In this document: in pieces, positions 55,330 to 64,000 of the stretch
How the letters are laid out: each line of letters begins with the position of its first letter
How positions within the stretch are numbered: the stretch's first letter is position 1
Assembly (NCBI GenBank): GCA_027625915.1
Contig: JANTQA010000070.1
Location: 2,485,001 to 2,549,000 of the forward strand
DNA from: Anaeramoeba flamelloides
Taxonomy: Eukaryota > Metamonada > Anaeramoebidae
Length of the DNA stretch: 64,000 bases
Direction of reading: 5' to 3'
Notes under the pieces: generated by a model
What the model was told of the DNA's origin: nothing
The model's database searches: none
The model's input: the letters and a program-made list of their open reading frames with translations, nothing else
Made by a program: the position numbers and the translations under genes

Positions 55330-58300
55330 TTAAAATTCAATATCCCAAGATTTAATTGTAGCATCAGCACCTGTTGAAAGTACAACATTTGAATTTTTCC
55401 ATTTAACATCAGATACACCACCAATATGTGCTGTTTTAATTTTAATTCTTTTTTTTGGTTGTTCAATATTCCAAATAAAGATGGCACTATCTAAAGAACC
55501 AGAAACTAAATGGATGTTATCTTCATTCCAGTCAACACATTCAACACGTGCAGTATGGAAACACCATTCTCCAAGTAAAAGCTCCTTTCCTTTGTAAATC
55601 ATTAAATATCGGTTAGAATCAGTAACAGCTAACATTTCTCCATTTGGTGAAAATTTAACATCAGTAATTTCGCCTCTATGTCCTTCAAGAACATATAAAG
55701 TTTCAAGTTCGTTATTACTTATTGCCATAATTCTTATCTATTGACATTCAAAAAAAAAATTTAATTTCAAATATTTTAATGATAAAAAAAAAAAAAAAAA
55801 TAAAAATATTAGGATAAAATCCCTGAAAAAAAAATAAGAAAATATCAAAATATAAAAAAAAAGCCAAAGTTACTTTTTTATCTTTTCCACCAACTGCAAC
55901 ATTTTCTCCATTAGGTGATACTGCAATACAAGTTGGAATACAATCAATTTTAGTTGTTCCTTTAACATCACCTTGGTTGAGTGTTTTAATTGTGCTATCT
56001 AAGAATCCAATGAAGGATAAACCTGGTTGAGCTTGTGAAACGCCTAAACATGTTGGAGAGACATCAAATGTTGTTTGGCTACCATTAAACTCTGTTTCAG
56101 TGGTTGGAGTGATTAAGAATTTGTTATCTTTAGAAAGACTGTAAATTTGTTCTTCACATACATCTAAGCCAATAACTGTATTGTCATGTGCTTTTCCTTT
56201 AAATCCTTCGAGTGAACCTTCGTCATATTTCCAAGATCTGATATATCCAGTGGATCCTCCAGTATAAAAGTTATCTGATTTTTTGTCGACAGCTAATTTT
56301 TTGGAAAGTTTCATGTGTCCCTTTTAATTATTGTTTTTTTTTATTTTTTGTTTTTTGATATATGTGTTTGTTATTTTATATTTTTGATAATTTATTTTTA
56401 GTTTTTAAAATAATTTATTTTTGGTTTTTAAAATAATTTATGTTTGGTTATTAAAAAAAGTTATTTTTTAATAATTTTTGATTTTTTTATTAATTATGCA
56501 ATTATTTTTCGAGTAATATTCGTAAATTAGCAGATTTTTTTCATTTCTTTGATAGATAAAAAATTAAATATATTTTACAACCATCCACCCAATTCACTTT
56601 TAATTGATTTAGTAGATCGGTTTTAGTTAAGGTTTTTTTTGTCCAAATGAAAGGAATGTGTCTTAAATAAAGATGGTTAGAATTATTTTATTTCGAGTTA
56701 AAAAATTAAATATCATTTTTTGTTGAGTGAAGCAAAAACTTTTTTTTTAAATAAAGATTGTATTTTTAGTTAATAAATATCTGAAAATTCAATAATCATA
56801 TGTCAACGCTGAAATTATGGTTTTCAAAACTAGTGTAAGAACTGTTTGAAAAAATTCAATAATTTTTAAATTCAAATAAAATTGTTTTGACTATTTTATT
56901 AAATCTAGAAATATGATATTAATACTGTTTTTTGTTTTTTAATTCGTTTATTGTAAAAATTTTATCTTTAATTTTACGATCTCAGATGTTTTTCAATTCA
57001 ATTTCAATATATTCATTAAATTGGTTATAACAAATTTAATATCAAAAATAAAAATTATTTTTAAGTTGTTGGTAATAGTATCTAATTTAAAAAATTTTCG
57101 GATCGGAAAAATAAAAAAGAAAGGAGAGAAAGAAAAAAGAGGAAAGGAAAAAAAAGAAAACAAAAAAAAAAAAAAAAAAACAAACCTTGATAACTCTGTG
57201 TGGAGTATTTGGATTTTGTGAATCCAAATAACTAATATCACCACCAAGATTGACAGAAAGCATATGATTTCCTTGCCATAAAGTACCAAGTTGTTGATGT
57301 TGAACTGTTGGTCTTTCAGAAAATGTAAAGGTTGTGACGACTTTAGATGTCTCGATATCCCAAAGCTTACAAGTTTTATCAGCTGAAGCTGTAAGGACCT
57401 GTGTTGAATCTGGACTCCAAGATAATGAATAAATACCACCTTTATGTCCATTTTCGTTATCTGAAATTTCTTTGACTAAGGTTCCTTCTTTTCCATTATA
57501 AAGGAAACCCTATTTTAATTTTTTGTGAATTTTTTTAATTTCAAAAATAGATAAATAAATATTTAAAAAAAAAAAAAAAAAAAAAAAAAATCTTGAATGA
57601 GGAGATGACTAAAAAGAAAATAAAAAAAAAAAAAAAAATAAAGATATTTACCTTTCTATCTGAACCAACAGACATGAAAAATTTACCGTCTGGTGAAAAT
57701 CTTGTACAATTAATGAATTTTTCATGTTCACGAAGTGAATGGGTAAATTTAAATGGTGGTCCTTTATAGAAATTACATTGTTGATCTTCACTTGATGTTA
57801 CAAGTTTAAATGGTCTGTTTGGTTTAAATGAGACCGAAGTAATTGGCTTGGAGTGACCTGCAATTGTTCCTACTGTTGCACCTGTGTCCCAAAGGAAAGC
57901 ACACCCAAAACTTTTTATTGGTTGTTAAAACAAATTTGGAGTATTCAATAAGAGAGTTGCATTTTTAAATTAAAATTTAAATTGAAAAGTTCTCATCAAA
58001 AAAAAATTTCTTATTTTACACACGAAAAAAAAAATTTCCTATTTACAAAAAAAAAAAAAAAAAAAAATTGTAAAAAAGGAAATAAAGGAAAAAAGAAAAA
58101 ACAAAGATTGTTATATTTACACATCTTTTCCATCACCACCAACAACAATACGTTTAGAGTCAAATGTCCAATCAATATCGTAGATAGCACCTGAGATTGG
58201 TCTGATTTCAAGTTTAAGAACATGTTCTTGATTGATTGTATCCCAAATTCTGACATAACCTGCAGAATCACCAGAAGCAATATAGTATCCACTTGGTGAA

Positions 58301-58384
58301 TAAGCTGCAACAGTGGTGTTGTATTGATGTTCTGTATATTGATCACAGATTAATGGGTTCTATTTATTTTTTACATTTAAAAAT

Positions 58385-58423
<39 letters not shown>

Positions 58424-58446
58424 AAGTAAAAAAAAAGGAGAAAAAA

Positions 58447-58486
<40 letters not shown>

Positions 58487-58711
58487 AAATGTGTAAAAGA
58501 GATCGTTTTATTGAAGGAGGCTAAAAGAGAAAAAAAGGAAAAGAATAAATTGTCAAGGTAAATTACTTACATCAATATCGATAATAAATACAGAGCTACC
58601 ATTACAGTACAAAAAGTTTTTTCCTTTTTTTGGATCTCCTTTAAGATGAATAGCTCTTCCTCTTTCAACACGAGGGGAACTTGAGTAAAAGTGTCTTTTT
58701 GAAAATGACAT
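55330..58711 (-). CDS. AIP1: Actin-interacting protein 1 (AIP1/WDR1), six exons
   Basis: Exons on the minus strand: 58711-58571, 58359-58121, 57910-57652, 57509-57186, 56320-55874, 55737-55330. All junctions are GT..AG and in phase, giving 605 residues, against 606 in human WDR1. Words match the family throughout: start SFSKRHFYSSSPRVERGRAI, SPSGYYIASGDSAGYVRIWD, DIDWTFDSKRIVVGGDGKD, AFLWDTGATVG, INCTRFSPDGKFF, GHKGGIYSLSWSPDS, VIKGHMKL, EGHRGEITDVKFSPNGE, ending TGADATIKSWDIEF. AIP1 forms two seven-bladed WD40 propellers and helps cofilin take actin filaments apart. Introns are 211, 210, 142, 865 and 136 bp. Several carry long A runs near the plus-strand splice sites; the 865-bp intron holds no recognised insertion. 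Confidence 0.95.
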
Positions 58712-58929
58712 ATTAAAGCTGATGTTTAAATTAATTATCTCTACTTATTATTGAGAAAAAAATGATTTGATTTAGCTGAAAATAGGAGTAGTTCAACCAA
58801 TCTTTATCTGAATCTTTTTTAGTTATTTAGAAGAATGCTTTTTACGTGTTATTTAAAGCAACCGAGATCTGATAAGGAAATATTTATTGATAATCTTTAA
58901 TTGTGTTGACAAAAGGACAATTAATTTTT

Positions 58930-59095
58930 AGTTCTTTTCTCCTTATTTATTATGCAAGTAAATTAAAAATCTTTTTTGAAAGAAATTCAAAGCCCTCTCC
59001 ACATTGTTTTGAATTTTGTTCAAATGTTTCAAGTATCATCACACGAATTTTTTGAAGATAATCAGAATTTACCGTAACCAGTTTCTCATCAAACA
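58930..59095 (-). pseudogene. Orphan minus-strand terminal exon-like segment
   Basis: After a CCAG acceptor about 51 codons run to TAA, with FDEKLVTVNSDYLQKIRVMI and CGEGFEFLSKKIFNL. Composition is good and AT is lower than nearby. No family or partner exon found. The plus strand of the same bases may instead belong to the decayed gene at 58970-60245; only one of the two can be the coding strand. Confidence 0.25.
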
Positions 59096-60245
59096 CAAAA
59101 AATTGCTGGTATTTTTAACACCTTTTGAACTTTATTGAGTACTCTTGTTAATTAGCTACATTTACGACTTGAAAAATAAAAAAAGAAGTCCAAAGTAATT
59201 GAAACAAAACCCATATTTGAACTTTCCAGACAATCTAAAAAGTTTTGACTACACCCTTTTGATTCGCTTTAGTTTGGTGCTTTTCTTTTTGAATCCTTGC
59301 TTGGACTGAGAAATTCAAAAACAATTGAAAAAAAATTTCCCAGTTCTCTTTCTTATTTGAAAAAGAGTTTCTCACAAAGAATATTTCGAAAACACATTGA
59401 CGTTACAGGGTAGACTGGAACTTAAACCAAAAAAAAAACCCGTTATTTGAAAAAAGTTTAAAAATTTAAAAAAATGGATAACAAAGTAAAAATTTTGCAG
59501 CTTTATTTCAAATGTTGGTCTTCCCAAGATCAAAGAAAAAATCTTTTCATCTTACTTTGTTCCTTTTTGTTTCAACCAATACATTTCAATTATGAACAAA
59601 TTTCTCAATGGTTGGTGCCTATTTCATGTCTCCATGTAAAATTTAAATGGTGAAACACAACAAGATCCAGATTTGTTTTGATCGTCTTTGAGAAATAGAT
59701 GTTGGTTATCAACTAAAAAAGGGATTTTGGATTCTATTTTTTCAAAATTTGATGTAGCCAAAATAAAGTGTGCAAAAAAATTTAACACATGAAAAAAAAA
59801 ATTAATCCGTGTTTTTTTTTCTAGAAGACCTATACATTAACCGATCAAAGAAACTGATAATAAACCCTAAAAAAATATGGTATTGGTTTCTTAAAGTTCT
59901 ATTATTTAAGAAGAAATTCTAAAAATGAAGGATCAAATTGCAAAATTTTTCATCAAAAAATAGAGTTAATTTTTTAAAATTTTATTTATAATCATCAAAA
60001 AAACAAAAAATTTTCAAAAAAATTGAGAATATATGTAAAATTTTCAACTAGTTACATTAATAATTTAAATTTTATAAAAAATATCCGGATATAAACCTTC
60101 AAAATTGATTTGAACTGAGGTATACTATTTGGTAGTCCATTGGATGTTGCCTTGGAACAAGAAGAAAAACAACACCGATTATTTTTTGAAACATTGATTA
60201 TAGTTTTTGAGGAAACATTATTTTGATTACGGTAAGAACTAATTT
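58970..60245 (+). pseudogene. Decayed RhoGAP-like gene
   Basis: Coding-like blocks in order on the plus strand: AFLFESLLGLRNSKTIEKKF (about 59280-59340), an intact 59-codon frame from ATG 59474 to TGA 59653 in the same frame (VKILQLYFKCWSSQDQRKNL), DLYINRSKKLIINPKKIWYW after an acceptor near 59823, and FGSPLDVALEQEEKQHRLFF then ETLIIVFEETLF (60125-60225) before a GTAAGA donor. The last block resembles the FGVPLxxxL start of a RhoGAP domain. Stops interrupt the frames, and no following GIFR exon was found. Most likely a pseudogene. If the stops are intronic it could be a badly fragmented live gene. Confidence 0.35.
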
Positions 60246-61174
60246 GGCAATTCAACAAGTAGACTTAAATCTTTTTGGTTCACCCCCCCATTTAAATTGT
60301 GAAGGAATTTTCATCAAAATGATATCCAATTTAGACAATAAATTCATTTTTAGTAATTTTTTAATTAAAAATTAAAAAAGAATTTTTCGATGAATAAACT
60401 TATTCTTATTATGAAACTAAACAATAAAAAAGAAAAATCACCATGATTTTCAAGAATTAAGAAATGATGATCACTTCATACACTAATAATAAAAAACTTT
60501 AACTTGGTATGATCACACTACATATCAGTTTTAACCAGTGAGTTACATATTGTTGAATTGTCTTTAAGATTCATACCAATATTTATCAAATGAATTGTGA
60601 TTATATCTTTGTATTTTATTTTATTTTATTTTTGTTCTTTTGGAGATTGAAGTTTCCAACAACTCTTCTGAGGCTAGTGTTTACCCGAAGTTATGTTATC
60701 AATATAACCACCTCTTATAAAACACTCCAAGTATTTATTTTATTATTGGCTTGTTTTTTTTTTTTTTTAGTTTTTAGGTTTTTTGACAAAATAATTAATA
60801 GTTAGTTTCAAGGAATTATGTAGAGAGATATCTTATGAAAGGATTTAGAGAAATTTACTTTCAAAGATTTCATGAAAGTTAAGAGTACAAAAATTAGTCA
60901 ACAATTTTTATTTGTATTAAAAAATATAACAAATACTTATGATATACAATGATAAAAGATCTTATTTTTTTTTAAAAATCTGTATTTTGTGAGTTCCATA
61001 CTATACAAAAGACACTTTTTGATATTTTTATGAAAATTTGCTTTGCTAGAAAACAACAAATAAGTATTCACATGTAAAATAAAATATTCTTTATTGTGGG
61101 TGTTATATATGAAAACTTATCACTATCTGAACTTTACCGCAGAATAAAAAAAAAAAAACACTTAGATTATTTTT

Positions 61175-61215
<41 letters not shown>

Positions 61216-62362
61216 GATTTTAAAAATTGACATAAACATACACCCCCCCCAAAAAAAAAAAAAAAAAAAAAAAAAACGTCAATTTCAGTTATTTCTTTCA
61301 TTTTTGGGTTACTAGTAAATTCAAAACAATGAAAAATATTTCTATTTTTATCTTCTCAGATCTCACGGAATACAAATTTCTGAGTTTTAAAATTGAATTA
61401 TAAACCTTCTATTTTAGATCCATTTTTTGATTGACTTTCGATAATTTCAAAGAATAGAGTAAAATCTTGTATTTTACTCATTTTTTTTTAAATTCTGGAA
61501 AATTAATGGTAGCTTTTTTGTAATTTTTGTAACTCAAAGAAAATTTTACAAAATTTCAATTTATTTCCCAAATAAAAAAAAGCACTTTTCGGTTTTGTTT
61601 AAGTTTCTTAATATTTATAAAATCGTTATATCTTTGAGAAAAATTAGAAAAACTCAAGAAACCCAAATTTCGTTTTTTTTGAATTTTAGAAATATCAAAA
61701 AATTTCCAAATTTTTCTTTAAATTTTGAAAATTAAAAAAAAAACCTAGCAAATACATACAATCAACGACACCCCATAACAATTTATGACACTTGGCGGTA
61801 TTTTATGACATAACCGTTTATGATTTTTTTTTATAGAGATTTTTTATAAACATTTTTGAACTTTCCAGTTGGGTGATATTTTTTAGTTGATTAATTCAAC
61901 ATTTATCAAATCAAATTTCTAATTCTTTTTAGTTTTTTGATTGTCAGATAATACATACTAACCATTTTTGGAAAAAAAGTGAAACAAGAAAAAAAGTTCA
62001 ACACTTTTTTCAACGGGATCATTACTAAAAATTCGAAGTAAAATCAATAAAAAGAAAAAACCAACTAACTTCAAATAATAACCCATTATATTATTTTCAA
62101 TCAAACTAACAAATACAATTTAAATCTCCTTTTCTATTGAAATTTTCTTTATAGTTTTGGAGATCCCTAAAATAGTCAATTTTTTGAACAATTTTTTAAT
62201 AATTGATCAATCAAAGAAAAGCCGATACCAATAGATAGTATTAAAAAAACTGTTATTGTGTTGAATAATTCATTTTGTCTTTATTTATTTATTCTTTTTT
62301 TAATTGATTTTTACTTTCTATTATCAGGTTCTATTAAGGTTACCAATTAAAAATTGTGTTTA
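60246..62362. other. Non-coding stretch with microsatellites and element B copy 5
   Basis: (AT)n at about 61170-61212, a C8/A run at 61243-61276, and element B (two hairpins, reversed order) at about 61440-61606. No credible gene. Open frame 60590-60805 is hydrophobic and T-driven, without start context. Confidence 0.5.
61440..61606. mobile_element. Palindromic element B, copy 5
   Basis: GATAATTTCAAAGAATAGAG / TAAATTCTGGAAAATTAATG hairpin followed by the AACTCAAAGAAAATTT / AATTTATTTCCCAAATAAAA hairpin, the reverse order of the 53335-53510 copy, so this copy is in the opposite orientation. Confidence 0.55.
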
Positions 62363-62803
62363 TTGTTGAGAGAAAAATGTTAAAGAGAGAAAAATAGTTG
62401 GAAAGCATTTTTAATTGGGAACATAACTAGAAAATGATTTTTAATTTCAATCGTTTGTGAAATAACTAAAGAAAATAACAACAATCTACTTATTAGAATA
62501 ACTACTAATGTAATTCTACTTTTTCAAAATCTTATCTCTTATAATCTAAAGCAAGTTTAAAAATTACCATTTTCAGAATTAATAGTAAACTTTACTAAAA
62601 CTTGGATTTTTGTCAAAATAGCATGATCTACTATAGTTATCAACCATTCAAATCAGTATTCTACACACACCACAGGTTAAAGAACTTGTAACACATTTAA
62701 ACCAGGATTTATATAAAAGTCACCTAGTTATCAATAGGATTTGATTTTCAATTTTATTAATGTTCCCAATTAAAAATGATTTCCAACCTTTTTCTCTCAG
62801 CAG
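62363..62803. mobile_element. TIR element D, copy 2, TTA target duplication
   Basis: 441 bp, aligned end to end with 34590-35049 and in the same orientation; starts TTGTTGAGAGAAAAATG and ends TTTTTCTCTCAGCAG. TTA flanks at 62360-62362 and 62804-62806. Differences from copy 1 are scattered substitutions and short indels. Confidence 0.8.
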
Positions 62804-63586
62804 TTAAAATTTTTTTGAAAAAGATAACTCTATCTCTGAATTGGTTTTCAAGAAAATTCTTGTGAAACAGTTCTCTCATTTTATTGTTCCACTTCAAAAA
62901 TCAGCTTTGATTAATCAAAAAATAACAATAAAAGATAAAATAAAAATATTGATCAACTCTCTTAAAGCAAAAAATTTTACTTCCATTTTTATTAAAAGAA
63001 ATAAACTCTTTGTTGCAAAATAAATTGAACAAAATTTTCATTCAGCTTTCCAAAAAAGACTAATAAACCAATGAACCTTTCAAATTTTTCATTCTGAATA
63101 GAAGCTTTAATTTATCAGTTTCACTTCTGAGAATGAGTACTTTTTTGATGTTTTTTAATTCTAAAGAGATGTGTTTTTTTTTGAAAACTGAATGAAAATT
63201 TTGATCTTTTTATTTTACAATTAACATGATTTGAAAAATACTATTTGTTGCAAAATAAATGGAACTAAATTTTCATTCAGCTTTCCATAAAAAAGATTTT
63301 AAATTGTGTTGTAAAATTTCCAATTTTTAATACTGTAAAAACCAGTTTAAATTATTAATTTCCCTTTTCAGAATTGGGATCTTCATAATTTAAATTAATT
63401 CTATGATAAATTTTTTAGGAAAGCTGAATGAAAATTTTGATCTTTATATTTTAGAATTAACAGTAAAAAAAAAAACATTTTTTCCAATGATTAGATGAAT
63501 TTTAACATGTGTATAAAATTTTATTTTCCAATTCAACATTTTTTCTTTTCCATTTAATCAAATTTTTTTTTTCCATTTGCGAAATA
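62804..63586. mobile_element. Cluster of nested element E fragments
   Basis: The E arms (GTTGCAAAATAAATTGAACA..AAATTTTCATTCAGCTTTCC and inverse) recur at about 63013-63058, 63176-63210, 63246-63297 and 63413-63450 in alternating orientation, suggesting tandem or nested insertions. The left part, 62815-63023, also holds an open frame (KSALINQKITIKDKIKILIN) of doubtful meaning that runs into the first arm. Confidence 0.5.
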
Positions 63587-64000
63587 ATGTTCAAAAAAAA
63601 AATACTCCGAATTGAGCTTGAGGATAAAACATTCAAAACAATTCTCGTTAATTCTGATTCAACAACAGAACTTATTAAAAAAACTTTAGTTTCAAAACTA
63701 TCTTCCATTAAAGATCCAAGTCCTTATGGGTTGTTTTTAAAAACCTCTGTTTTTAGTTTGTGCTTTTTTTTTGTTTTTTGTTTTTTTTTTTTTTTTTTTT
63801 TTTGTTCATTTTTGTTTCTAATTCTCTTTTGTTAATAATTGGTGTAATAATTTTGTCTCTTTATCAAAAATTAATACCTTGACTTAAATAGAAAGATTTC
63901 TTGATCTTGAAGAAAAACCATTGGCCATTGCAGAAACCCTTTCAGAAAAAAACCCAAAGCTACGATTAGCAAATCTGGGATTAGAAAAAAAAGAAAAAAA
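63587..64000 (+). CDS. N-terminus of a protein with a Ras-association/ubiquitin-like domain, 3' incomplete
   Basis: Exon 1 is 63587-63755 and exon 2 starts at 63892 and leaves the window; donor GTTTGT (also used in AIP1), acceptor ACTTAAATAG, junction in phase, intron 136 bp. The 90-odd visible residues read ILRIELEDKTFKTILVNSDS, TTELIKKTLVSKL, PSPYGLFLKTSVF, RFLDLEEKPLAIAETLSEKN, KLRLANLG, which is the strand-helix-strand order of a ubiquitin-like fold. The YGLFL word followed by a Leu-acidic strand resembles Ras-association domains and the talin F0 lobe. Such domains bind small GTPases of the Ras/Rap type. Which full-length protein it belongs to cannot be said. The first Met of the longer open frame lies 26 codons upstream in hydrophobic sequence; the Met at 63587 fits the domain better. 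Confidence 0.6.

Noticed and set aside
57021-57221. Plus-strand Lys-rich frame inside the AIP1 locus
   Set aside because: It is the complement of a T-rich intron end and overlaps an AIP1 exon; no independent support.
1-64000. tRNA, rRNA or snRNA genes
   Set aside because: No B-box-like GGTTCGAANCC with a matching acceptor stem, and no rRNA core word, was found on either strand by eye; a covariance search could still reveal diverged RNAs.
1-64000. CRISPR array, bacterial operon or contaminating prokaryotic segment
   Set aside because: Repeats are inverted-repeat elements rather than regularly spaced units, and all recognised genes are eukaryotic; Lon is of mitochondrial type, with host composition and low-complexity inserts.

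Overview
The window is nuclear DNA from a very AT-rich free-living protist, probably an amoeboid or flagellated eukaryote. Evidence: spliceosomal genes with GT..AG introns, eukaryote-only proteins (muniscin, MRE11, BLOC-1 subunit 2, TOM22, RhoGAP, actin-interacting protein 1), a mitochondrial-type Lon protease, and LINEs. TAA, TGA and TAG all act as stops, so the code looks standard. Poly-Asn, Lys/Glu-rich and poly-Lys tracts are common in the proteins. TOM22 plus Lon argue for a working mitochondrion-type organelle. The exact lineage cannot be settled from this sequence; the low-complexity tracts recall Anaeramoeba or dictyostelid-like amoebae, but that is only an impression.

Layout. 1-1.1 kb: 3' end of a muniscin (FCHo/Syp1-type) gene. 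1.1-8.6 kb: a repeat-rich stretch with a 5'-truncated LINE in 18-bp target-site duplications, and a host gene relic whose last exon is split by a TIR element that itself carries a Tc1/mariner-like MITE. 9.1-11.7 kb: intronless MRE11. 12-16 kb: a long-TIR element, a small two-exon gene and a 517-bp TIR element with an exon-like core. 16.2-17.2 kb: BLOC1S2. 21.7-24.6 kb (minus): Lon. 25-39 kb: almost gene-free, a stack of LINE relics and MITEs, plus one small three-exon gene at 35.3 kb. 39.6 kb: TOM22. 43.7-51.9 kb: a five-exon RhoGAP gene whose first intron is 4.5 kb and full of repeats. 55.3-58.7 kb (minus): six-exon AIP1/WDR1. 59-60.3 kb: a decayed RhoGAP-like gene. 63.6 kb to the end: start of a gene with a Ras-association/ubiquitin-like N-terminus.

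The recognised genes are unlinked housekeeping functions (endocytosis, DNA repair, lysosome-related trafficking, organelle proteolysis and import, Rho signalling, actin turnover). There is no operon or cluster. The most unusual aspect is the non-coding part: at least ten families of short inverted-repeat elements, several with matched unoccupied sites in the window, nested into LINE relics and into a gene. Many short, splice-flanked coding-like segments also lie far from any recognisable gene; the RhoGAP gene shows that introns here can be inflated by repeats, so some of these may be real exons.
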